40,365 nucleotides of DNA from UBA6398 sp963644855 (GTDB lineage: Bacteria > Bacteroidota > Bacteroidia > Bacteroidales > Bacteroidaceae), in contig CAVIQL010000023.1 in NCBI GenBank assembly GCA_963644855.1, positions 1 to 40,365 of the forward strand, written 5' to 3'. A model generated the notes under the pieces. It searched no databases and was not told the DNA's origin. It saw only the letters and a program-made list of their open reading frames with translations. This document shows positions 32,158-40,365 of the stretch, in pieces. Position numbers and translations under genes: made by a program. Within the stretch, counting starts at the first letter, position 1; each line of letters starts with the position of its first letter.

Positions 32158-35100
32158 TCGCGTGAGCGACACCTTGATACTCACCCCGAAATCTTGTGTA
32201 GTTGTGGGATAGGAAGAGGAGGAAAGCAAAGGCGTATTGGTTTGACGATCATAGTATGCCGACAGCGTGATAAGCTTGGAAAGTGTGTAGTCGGCAGAGA
32301 ACGATAGTTTGAAAGCCTTGTTTCCCGAAGTTGCCTGCGACAACATTGTTAGAATGTTGCGCTGAATAGAACTTTGGTTGCGTAGCGACAAGTCGAGACG
32401 CAGGTTGAGGTCGTTGCTTATAGTTCCTGCGGCCTTTGTGGTAGAACGTGAGGACTTCGTTGTCTCTTCTCCTTCGGCATCGGTGGCGTTTTTGTTGCGT
32501 GTTTTTGCGGCGCGCGATTTGCTACCACGGCGTTTGGGACGACGTGTGCCAGTAAAGATTTTGAGATCTTCTATCTTGTAGCCCACTCCCACCACATAGT
32601 CGTTGGAACGTGCCTCGGAAATCTGCTGCGACGGCATTGAGAGCGAAAGCATTCGGGTGCGATTGTATTCTACCTTTGCCGTGAGATTATTGTTGAACGT
32701 CATGTCGAAACCTATAAAAGGCGAGAATGTTTCGTTGATCGACACCGTGGAAACATCAAACATAGACGAAGGCACGGGGTTGCCTGTTGAAACGTCGTTT
32801 ACGAAACCTCGATTACCGGCGAGCTGCATGAAGGACGAAAATGTATTGTATGAGCCCACCGAATAAACCGACTGATAAGAATGATTTACGTTGAACGATT
32901 TGAATATGGGTTTCATGATGCGCAACTTGCCCAGACCCGAATAAGTAACACGCCAATTGGGAAGCATACGGGCTATTGAGGGGAAAATGCCAAGCGACTT
33001 GCCACCACAATATGCCGAAAGAAAAGCGGGAATCATTACATCCGAAGAATATTGCGACACAGTGCCGTTGGCAGGGTCAAACGTTTTTCCGGCGAGAGTA
33101 CTGTTTACCGGATATGCCGCACCTTCGTATTGCGCTTCCACACGATTGCGGAACTGTGGCAAGGAGTTGACAAATTTGTTGAAGGTCTTGTTCTTGTAGT
33201 TATTGTCAGCATTTCCCACCGAAGCAAATGCCGATGAAATGGAAATGGTTGTGATATTGAACGAACCCGTCTCGGTAGCCGGCATTCCGTCATACATATA
33301 TTGTATGCTGCGCGAAGTGTTGAGAGTGCGCGATGCATTGAGATCAATCTTGAAGTCGCGGAAAGGTTCAACCGTTGCGCTTATCTGCAAAGCCTCGTTC
33401 TTGCTCGTGGCAGCAGGAGTGGTTACACTGTCGTTAGCCAATAGCCAGCCTTTACGCATTGCCTTTGAAATATAACTCTCACCCGTCATTCCGAAAGCAA
33501 AGTCAAGCCCCGGCTGCAAGCCTCCTCGCGAACGCTGTCCGAACATATCGCCAACATTTGGCAGGAATCCCGGTAGCGACATGCTATATGTGTTTTTGTA
33601 TGACACACTTACATTTCTCACCGACATAGCAAGACGCGACACAGTTTGCAATGCCTTATACCAGAATTGGTTTTCGGGATTTGCACGCGGGCTTACCGTT
33701 AGTTTTATCTTCACCGTGTCGCGCGATGTAATGAGTATATGATTGTTGTCGAGCACTTTGTAGTGTACAGGATAGCTTGTACCATCTTGACGAAAGGCCT
33801 TCACTCGAAGATTCTTTGAGTGTTTGTTGTGGGTAACGTTAACCGTCGTGTCTTTAAGCAGTTGTATCTCGGACGTAAAGAACTTCTTATCCTCGTTATC
33901 GTCTTTTTTCTTCGCCACATTCGATGTTGACGATGTAGAGAACTTGCGATTCACTTTTTTAAGGAACGGCACGTTGTTGTAGAGCATAAGCATGTTAAGA
34001 CGAAGGTTCGCATTTATGTCGCGAGTATTATTGATTGTATTGCCAAGCGTTGAGCCGTCTTCGAGATACGTTCCGCGATTCCAGCCATACGTAGAGCGGA
34101 AACTAAAATCGGGAGTAACCCAATTGAATGCAGGTATCTTGTTCAAAGGAATCTTCCATGAGAAATCGAAATTCTGTTGATAGGTAAGCGGCGAGCCGAA
34201 CTGTTTGACACTGCGCCACACAGAATCTTTCCAAGCCTCGTATTGAGTGGGATATAGCGATTTGTTAACCGGCACATTGGGCTGTTCAATTTCTGCATTC
34301 GTACCCGAAGAGAACGATGTATGAATATTGGAAGTAATATCCCACTGCAAATTAAATTGACGGTTCCAAAAGAAATCACTCGCCCAGGTAAGAGGCAGCG
34401 TAGTATTGTCGAGTTGCTGCATATCACGTTCTTGAAGTTCATAATACGAGCGGGTGATATCAGAATTTACCGATATGCTTTGTGGCAGATAGTTTATCTT
34501 TTCGTCTTTGAGAATTTTGAGCCACGGACTATTGCTTTTCATTTTTGCAAAAGGCGTAAAACCTTTGAAATTTGGTGTATAAGAATAGTTTCCGTTCAAA
34601 CGCCAACTGTCATCTTTCTCCCATGCGATGGTTTGTCCCTCGCTCTGCTTATGACTATGCGAATAACTAAACGAGAAGTTTGCCGGATCGTAAGGCATTG
34701 GGTGGTTTTTCGTGGCGATATTAAACTTTACATTCGACAAACTAAAGTTTGAATTCACCTCCATAGTCTCACATATTCTGCGCAACGAATCACGCTCGCG
34801 TTTAGTAGTAAGGGCATTAATAGCATCGTCCATATCCATATCGGTGTCGAGCGGATTGTATTTGGGTTTCACCTTCTCTTTGCTGTAAGAATAATAGAGC
34901 GGAGCCTTAAACTTAACCTTCTCGGGAAGGAAACGCCCAAGGTCGACATTCATAGACATGTCGTATTCGTAAAGATTATCGTCTCGACGCTGCGCTACCC
35001 TATCCTCCACACCACCAAAGCCATCGGTTTCGATATGTCCGCCAAGATTGAACGTACCTAAATCGGAAAGTTGCACATTAAGATTACCCTTGGCAGCCCA

Positions 35101-38100
35101 GCCTCCTTTGTTGGTATAATGCTGCAGGCGCAATTCGTTTACCCAAACCTCAACACTTGAAATCTGGCGCGAATTGTTTCGCACACCAATCATCATTGTA
35201 TGAATTTCACCAAGCGAAGGATTACCAACCACACTTATTTTATTTTTGGGCCGGTCGGTATCGTAGGAAGAAAACACTTGCGCAAAAGAAGCCTGTCCCT
35301 CACTTTTCTGACGATTGCGTTCGCGTTTTAGTTCGGTGAATTTTGACAGATTTATATCAAGCATATTTTCCTCCGGCCATACAATGCGACGCGCCGATGT
35401 AGAATAACGATCATATTGTCCCTCGGCAGTAAGTTTTAAAGGTATTTCGTATTCGTAGAAATTACTCTTGTAGTCGGAACCAAGACGAATAAACAGCGAA
35501 GTAGCATCGTCTGCCAAAGTATTATCTCCCACAAGCGAATTGGCATGAACGAACATTTGTATGTGTTTGTACTTACGCAAATCCAGCGAAAGATTCTTGT
35601 ATACAGCACGAGCATCACCACTGGCAAGACTCTTGACCACCATTTGCAAAGCCTGCTCATTCTGTTCAAGAAGTTGCGACTCATTAGGATCAACTACACG
35701 AGAAATTCCCGGCGGAATCACATAATTCACAGGTTTCTTTTCATTGTTTTCTTCGTAATTCACAGCAGCGACTTCCATTGTTCCACTCACAGCAGGCGCT
35801 TCACCATTGTAAAGGTTTTGCTCATAAGTTCGCCATTCTCCACGAGCAAGTTCAAGAGTTGCAAAACGAAGTACAACAGGTTTCTCAAAGTTTGTGAGAT
35901 ACATACGCATAAAACGAATGCTATTGAAATCGTTTATATTTCCCACCTTACTCGTATAGTTTTTAATTGGAACGCGGAACAAATACCACGAAACTTTTGG
36001 CGTTTGTCCGTTACGCAAATTCACACTCGCAATACGCTGGTCTACGATATAGTTTTCGCCCACTTGCATTCCGTCGGGAGATAAATGTATGCGATATTGG
36101 AAATATTTCTCGTATTCGTTCAGCGTATAGTCTTGATTTATATCTTCTACATCTGGAGTAGATTTGTATGCGGTAGAATAACGTTCGGGCGAATCTTTAG
36201 ACTCAGGCGAATTGCCTTCCGGTCCATTGATATGTTTATAACGGTCAAGAATAGAAGTACGATTGCGGTCGAAATCAGAACCACGGAAATAATGATAATC
36301 ATCTCCCGCGGGATCTGCGGCTATGGAATCATAAACAGCCTGATTAACCTTTGCCTTTATTTCTTCAAGATATGTCTTATAAGAAGGGAAAGTAGCCTCA
36401 TCGGCACTGGAAAGTCCATTAAGACCTATATCCTGACGGTCTCGTGCGCCACTATTTGTATTAAAAGCGTAAGTAACGCTGTTTTGCAAAGGAACACGTC
36501 CCCATACGGTTTCGGTATATTTGGAAGCATCGCCGTCAGTAGGCATACCACTTTCATAGAATTTCTTACCATCTTTCAGAATATCCTCACTCACTTCACC
36601 AAGATTTATATATAAATCTCCCGAAAAATCGCCGGTTTGTTCGCGAGTATATACAAAAGGATCCATCAACCAAAATTCCACGTACTCAATATTGGCTTGT
36701 TCAAAATCGCTGGTATTCAGTTTTCGCATCATACCTCCCCAATGTTCACGCGGATTAGCCAAATTTCCGTAGGTATCAAGATTTGTATTGAGATTATATG
36801 GTCCACGCTCGTTTGGATAATAGGCAAGATTTAGCACCGACAGCGTGGAACTTTCGCCAAAGCGTTGTTCTTTGTTGGGGAATAGCTCACGGTTGTAAAC
36901 CTCACGCACATAATGGTTGGACAATTGGTCGAGATCGCTTTTTATATGACTTGGTGTAAGCGAAGAGCTGCGCCGTGTGAAAAGCGGATCTATCTTATAC
37001 CACGCAAGAAGCGAACGATTATAGCCATAGCGCACATCATTATTTAATTTACTCTCAGGGAAATCCGATGGAGTAGAACTTAGTTGCCAATCTGTGGGAG
37101 TACTTATATCTATTTTGCTTTGTGTCTGTTCAAAATCATCGATATACGAAGAATTTCCTTGCGAGCCTTTGTTGTTTCCTGCGATAAGTTGGGCAAACTC
37201 TGCCGAGAAATTAATACTTGAAGGCTTTTCGAGCGAAAGGAAAGGCAACTTGTCCAACATGTCCGTGAGCCATTGGCTTTGTTTCTTCCAATCAAGGCTC
37301 ACGCCCCAAACTGTATTGTTCAAAGGTTCGCTTCCCATTGATACTTTTGTGGTCAACGGTTGTTCTGACAGGTGCATAAAAGTACCGGCAAGGCGTAATT
37401 CCTTTGAGAAATCATATTCCCAGTTAAGTCCCAACAATGTTTTACGTTCCAATCCGTAGTCGGTATTGCTTTCAAGGCTTACATTTACGGGGGTACCTGC
37501 ATCTATAATACTTTGGTTTATTATCGTTACCGTTCCCTCGCTATAATTCACAGTATAGTCCACACCTTCTGTAAGCGTAATGCCACCTGCCGTTACCACT
37601 ACACTACCCTGCGGCACGTCGGTTGCACCAAGACTAATCTCTCCGCTTTTTTGCGAAGCCTTAAATTGTCCGGAGAGTATATACTTGTTTTTCTCGGCAA
37701 TCTGACGGGCCACTGTTTTTGTTGAATCATAAAGTTCCTGGAAACAATATTTGTCTGCCACAGCATCACTGCCTATTTTTTTCTTCAGAAACTCGCCAAA
37801 AGGCTCTGCTGCTGGGAAGAATATTCTACCGGTCGAGGCATCTATTGTATAACCATCAACAAAATCGAAATACCCATTGGCATTAGCTTTATTATTATTG
37901 TCAAGGCGGTCTAAATTCAAAAGTCTTACGAGTGGAGTATTCTTTAATCCAGGTTCGGGAAGATATGTAAGATAAACGCCAGTAGTATCGCTCAAAATTT
38001 TAACGTCGAGACGGAAACGCTCTTTCTGTACTCTCGTAGCATTGAGCGAATAAACGTTTTTCATCATAAGGTCCCAGTTGCTCATTGCCGGCACATTAGA

Positions 38101-39579
38101 TGTATTTTTAATGGCTTTCACTAACAGTGCTTGCGAGTTGTCTTTTACATCTGTGGAAAATTCGCCCACCTGATAATTTTGCCCACGATAGGAATACTCA
38201 TACGCCACAGCAAGCACCTGGTCGGTTTGCAATGATGATTTCAAGGATATATAGCCAAGCGTGGTATTTACCGTGTATTCCGAAGAACTTAGCAAACGTG
38301 CGCTCTCGAGCTTTTCATAATCTGTTCCACCCACGAAATTTCCTATCTGATCGAGAATCGAAGAGGTTTGGCTTATATCGCGTGCGGCACTATAGCTGGC
38401 AGATATGGTGGAATAAAGTGTGTTTGAAGTATTCTGCGGTTGGTCTTGCCCATTCCCTGTCCACATACTATTGCCAATGTGTTTACTCTCACCTAAATCA
38501 GAGAAAGCTATGATATTGCGCGTATTAGTAGTGGCTCCCGTTTTGTTTGTAACCCATACTTCCACTCGGTTAATCTTTATTCCCGACGTAATATTCGGCA
38601 ATTGCGACATAGAATGGTCGTAGTTGTCGCGGAAAAAGTGGGAAAGAAAGAAATGGCGGTTTTCCTCGTAGTCGGCAACAGATATCTCAAAAGGAGTAAG
38701 CTGATTGCCACCGCTCGATTTCACTGAAGAACTTGAAGAATTCTTTCGCGACACCACAGTCTGCAGTTTCAATTTGCCAAACTGCATATCGGCGCGCAAA
38801 CCAAACAACGACGAGGCGCCTTTGACAAGCGAAAGATTTGAGGGCATGGATATATTTCCGGCTTCAAGGAGTTTCACTATCTCGTCTTCCTTTCCTTGAT
38901 AAGTGAGTTTCAAGTCTTTTGAATCCACATCAAAGGTTGCTTCGGTATTGTAGTTCAGCGTCATGTCCATCTTGTCTCCAATACGTCCATTTACGCTTAA
39001 GTTTACCTTCTCGTCAAAGTCAAAACCAAAAGTTTTGCGAAAGCGCAACGGCAATGTGGGATTGTCCACACTCGTAGTATTGGCACCGATTTTCAGTTCT
39101 GCCGATCCCTGGGTTTTAATCTGCACACCGCCAGGACCAAAAATCTTCTCGGCAGGTCCAAGACTGAAATGCATATCCGTGAAATCAAACTTTTCTTTAC
39201 CCTCGTTCTGAAAAAGTTCATCGTTCTTGCTTGCGTAATATTTTCGCATCGACTGTTTCAAACTCCAACGCATATATTCGTCGCGCGTAAGCAACACCGG
39301 AGTATTGAGATAAGAATTGCCGATTTTCATTCCCAATTTGTAACCGCCCGTATTGGCATCAAATTCTGCGGTATCCTTAATATTTTTGGGCGTAGCAAGA
39401 TCAAACGGACGTTTCTTGATATCGTTTTCGTTGAGCGGTGAAGTTTTGCTCACATCAACCCGCGGGTGCGAAACAGAATCCACTTCCGTCCCTGTTTGAG
39501 CCTTTGCGTCCACGGCGAAACCCAAACAAGCCACTACCATAAGCAGAGCCGCAAGTTTTAGATGTTCAAGAAACTTCAC
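32155..39579 (-). CDS. sprA: Type IX secretion outer-membrane translocon SprA/Sov
   Basis: A 2,474-residue outer-membrane beta-barrel. The family (SprA in Flavobacterium, Sov in Porphyromonas) forms the very large pore through which type IX substrates cross the outer membrane. The signal peptide is MKFLEHLKLAALLMVVACLG ending near AKAQ. The body is rich in alternating aromatic strands and contains recognisable family stretches such as SSYIDDFEQTQSKIDISTP and VEVWVNELRL. The C-terminus ends in a barrel-like strand (FGVSIKVSLTR). The start codon is GTG (39577-39579), because the signal peptide needs KFLEHLK. It lies 24 bases after the ruvA stop, a linkage common in this phylum. It implies the cell has a type IX system encoded elsewhere too. 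Confidence 0.94.
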   Translation of the reverse strand: MKFLEHLKLAALLMVVACLGFAVDAKAQTGTEVDSVSHPRVDVSKTSPLNENDIKKRPFDLATPKNIKDTAEFDANTGGYKLGMKIGNSYLNTPVLLTRDEYMRWSLKQSMRKYYASKNDELFQNEGKEKFDFTDMHFSLGPAEKIFGPGGVQIKTQGSAELKIGANTTSVDNPTLPLRFRKTFGFDFDEKVNLSVNGRIGDKMDMTLNYNTEATFDVDSKDLKLTYQGKEDEIVKLLEAGNISMPSNLSLVKGASSLFGLRADMQFGKLKLQTVVSRKNSSSSSVKSSGGNQLTPFEISVADYEENRHFFLSHFFRDNYDHSMSQLPNITSGIKINRVEVWVTNKTGATTNTRNIIAFSDLGESKHIGNSMWTGNGQDQPQNTSNTLYSTISASYSAARDISQTSSILDQIGNFVGGTDYEKLESARLLSSSEYTVNTTLGYISLKSSLQTDQVLAVAYEYSYRGQNYQVGEFSTDVKDNSQALLVKAIKNTSNVPAMSNWDLMMKNVYSLNATRVQKERFRLDVKILSDTTGVYLTYLPEPGLKNTPLVRLLNLDRLDNNNKANANGYFDFVDGYTIDASTGRIFFPAAEPFGEFLKKKIGSDAVADKYCFQELYDSTKTVARQIAEKNKYILSGQFKASQKSGEISLGATDVPQGSVVVTAGGITLTEGVDYTVNYSEGTVTIINQSIIDAGTPVNVSLESNTDYGLERKTLLGLNWEYDFSKELRLAGTFMHLSEQPLTTKVSMGSEPLNNTVWGVSLDWKKQSQWLTDMLDKLPFLSLEKPSSINFSAEFAQLIAGNNKGSQGNSSYIDDFEQTQSKIDISTPTDWQLSSTPSDFPESKLNNDVRYGYNRSLLAWYKIDPLFTRRSSSLTPSHIKSDLDQLSNHYVREVYNRELFPNKEQRFGESSTLSVLNLAYYPNERGPYNLNTNLDTYGNLANPREHWGGMMRKLNTSDFEQANIEYVEFWLMDPFVYTREQTGDFSGDLYINLGEVSEDILKDGKKFYESGMPTDGDASKYTETVWGRVPLQNSVTYAFNTNSGARDRQDIGLNGLSSADEATFPSYKTYLEEIKAKVNQAVYDSIAADPAGDDYHYFRGSDFDRNRTSILDRYKHINGPEGNSPESKDSPERYSTAYKSTPDVEDINQDYTLNEYEKYFQYRIHLSPDGMQVGENYIVDQRIASVNLRNGQTPKVSWYLFRVPIKNYTSKVGNINDFNSIRFMRMYLTNFEKPVVLRFATLELARGEWRTYEQNLYNGEAPAVSGTMEVAAVNYEENNEKKPVNYVIPPGISRVVDPNESQLLEQNEQALQMVVKSLASGDARAVYKNLSLDLRKYKHIQMFVHANSLVGDNTLADDATSLFIRLGSDYKSNFYEYEIPLKLTAEGQYDRYSTSARRIVWPEENMLDINLSKFTELKRERNRQKSEGQASFAQVFSSYDTDRPKNKISVVGNPSLGEIHTMMIGVRNNSRQISSVEVWVNELRLQHYTNKGGWAAKGNLNVQLSDLGTFNLGGHIETDGFGGVEDRVAQRRDDNLYEYDMSMNVDLGRFLPEKVKFKAPLYYSYSKEKVKPKYNPLDTDMDMDDAINALTTKRERDSLRRICETMEVNSNFSLSNVKFNIATKNHPMPYDPANFSFSYSHSHKQSEGQTIAWEKDDSWRLNGNYSYTPNFKGFTPFAKMKSNSPWLKILKDEKINYLPQSISVNSDITRSYYELQERDMQQLDNTTLPLTWASDFFWNRQFNLQWDITSNIHTSFSSGTNAEIEQPNVPVNKSLYPTQYEAWKDSVWRSVKQFGSPLTYQQNFDFSWKIPLNKIPAFNWVTPDFSFRSTYGWNRGTYLEDGSTLGNTINNTRDINANLRLNMLMLYNNVPFLKKVNRKFSTSSTSNVAKKKDDNEDKKFFTSEIQLLKDTTVNVTHNKHSKNLRVKAFRQDGTSYPVHYKVLDNNHILITSRDTVKIKLTVSPRANPENQFWYKALQTVSRLAMSVRNVSVSYKNTYSMSLPGFLPNVGDMFGQRSRGGLQPGLDFAFGMTGESYISKAMRKGWLLANDSVTTPAATSKNEALQISATVEPFRDFKIDLNASRTLNTSRSIQYMYDGMPATETGSFNITTISISSAFASVGNADNNYKNKTFNKFVNSLPQFRNRVEAQYEGAAYPVNSTLAGKTFDPANGTVSQYSSDVMIPAFLSAYCGGKSLGIFPSIARMLPNWRVTYSGLGKLRIMKPIFKSFNVNHSYQSVYSVGSYNTFSSFMQLAGNRGFVNDVSTGNPVPSSMFDVSTVSINETFSPFIGFDMTFNNNLTAKVEYNRTRMLSLSMPSQQISEARSNDYVVGVGYKIEDLKIFTGTRRPKRRGSKSRAAKTRNKNATDAEGEETTKSSRSTTKAAGTISNDLNLRLDLSLRNQSSIQRNILTMLSQATSGNKAFKLSFSADYTLSKLITLSAYYDRQTNTPLLSSSSYPTTTQDFGVSIKVSLTR

Positions 39580-39603
39580 TTCTATAATTCTTTTCTTCCG
39601 ATA

Positions 39604-40203
39604 CTACAGCATTTTCAATGCCTGCTTGATAAGTTCTTCCACGGCCATATTCCCGTCTCCATCTTTCAAGATAGCATTCACAGCCTTCTGCGCAATAGCA
39701 GGAGGATAGCCCAAAGTAGCCAACGCTCCCACGGCTTCGACAGCATTTTCCTGGCGAGCAGAACGAGCACCCAGGTCTATATTTCCAGGCAAGGCTTCAT
39801 CTACGTCGCCAAGTTTGTCTTTCAAATCCACAATTATGCGCTGCGCCGTTTTCAAACCAATACCTTTCACCGACTTCAGCGCGCTGGAATTTTCGTTTGC
39901 CACAACCATGCGAAACTCATCGGGCGAAAACGCCGAGAGTATGGTGCGCGCAGTATTTCCTCCCACTCCCGAAACCGAAAGCAGGGCTTCAAACACAGCA
40001 CGTTCGTTTTTCGAGGCAAAGCCATATAATATATATGCGTCTTCACGAATGTTCTCGTGAACATAAAGCCTCACATCTTTTTTTCCTTTCAAGAAATCAT
40101 ATGTGGTAAGCGAGATGTTCAAGCCATACCCCACTCCCCCGGCTTCTACAACAGCCATTGTGGGAATAAGTTCAGCCAACTCGCCATGTATATACTCAAT
40201 CAT
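39604..40203 (-). CDS. ruvA: Holliday junction branch migration protein RuvA
   Basis: A 199-residue DNA-binding subunit of the RuvAB complex that targets RuvB helicase to Holliday junctions. The OB-fold domain I starts MIEYIHGELAEL and includes GVGYGLNIS. The double helix-hairpin-helix domain II includes LLSVSGVGGNTARTILSA and LKSVKGIGLKTAQRIIVDLKDKL. A short domain III (AVGALATLGYPPAIAQKAVNAI) contacts RuvB. A good Shine-Dalgarno (AAGGAG, 40211-40216) precedes the ATG. sprA follows 24 bases downstream and is probably co-transcribed. Confidence 0.95.
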   Translation of the reverse strand: MIEYIHGELAELIPTMAVVEAGGVGYGLNISLTTYDFLKGKKDVRLYVHENIREDAYILYGFASKNERAVFEALLSVSGVGGNTARTILSAFSPDEFRMVVANENSSALKSVKGIGLKTAQRIIVDLKDKLGDVDEALPGNIDLGARSARQENAVEAVGALATLGYPPAIAQKAVNAILKDGDGNMAVEELIKQALKML

Positions 40204-40342
40204 TATCTTGCTCCTTGGATAATACGACTTAAAGTATAACGCACGCTTTTATTATATATTGTATCACCCGCATTATTTATCCCAACAAAAAGCCATCAAC
40301 AAGCCCCAAGAGCCGCTTGTCCTACTAATTTTTCCCCACAAA

Positions 40343-40365
40343 GGTTATTGCAAAAATAATAACCG
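40343..40365 (-). repeat. Probable start of a further repeat copy, cut by the window end
   Basis: ATTGCAAAAATAATAACCG (40347-40365) matches ATCGCAAAAATAATATCCG of copies 5-7 at 17 of 19 positions, in the same orientation. It also contains its own small inverted repeat (GGTTATT / AATAACC), so an unrelated hairpin is possible. In the rest of 40204-40342 only the ruvA Shine-Dalgarno was seen. Confidence 0.5.

Overview
The window looks like chromosomal DNA of a member of the phylum Bacteroidota, most likely order Bacteroidales and perhaps Prevotellaceae. The evidence is the gene content: a 2,474-residue SprA/Sov type IX secretion translocon next to ruvA, a complete nqrABCDEF operon, an ilvD-ilvB-ilvN-thioesterase-ilvC operon, and lysS-gpsA-pgi. 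Several genes also have promoters of the Bacteroidetes TAnnTTTG (-7) type. Species cannot be fixed from the sequence alone. No rRNA, tRNA, CRISPR array or intact transposase gene was seen.

Layout. 310-5160 (+) is a tight central-metabolism cluster: lysS, gpsA, pgi and a HAD phosphatase. A short DUF1294 membrane protein (-) converges on it. 5870-11873 (-) is the branched-chain amino-acid operon, transcribed ilvD, ilvB, ilvN, acyl-ACP thioesterase, ilvC, and closed by a clear terminator. 12262-16478 (-) is a four-gene operon: ABC ATPase, FtsX-like permease, a sugar kinase fused to a RapZ C-terminal domain, and a MurU-like nucleotidyltransferase. A TrpB2-type tryptophan synthase beta chain is divergent from it. 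18203-19432 (-) holds an M15-type peptidase lipoprotein and a 59-residue lipoprotein. 19613-25555 (-) is the Na+-translocating NADH:quinone reductase operon, preceded by htpG. 28128-30471 (-) is a two-gene defence-like cassette, an EcoRI-family adenine methyltransferase followed by a DUF262-HNH protein, with a structured leader. 31027-40203 (-) holds a GH16 glucanase, sprA and ruvA.

The most unusual signal is a dispersed AT-rich repeat built of 21-bp units with the core RTCSGAYATT, in arrays of about 3 to 5 units. It occurs at seven intergenic sites, probably starts again at the right edge, and appears once inside nqrA. There the 21-bp period equals seven codons, the stop codon present in the intergenic units is a glutamate codon, and the protein carries a three-fold SDI(V/F)E heptad repeat. 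Six of the seven complete intergenic copies lie just 3' of a gene. Two copies that are identical at 88 of 90 positions flank the methyltransferase/DUF262 cassette as direct repeats. The element behaves like a mobile or recombinogenic minisatellite that can be tolerated as coding sequence. I cannot tell from the sequence alone whether it is already described.
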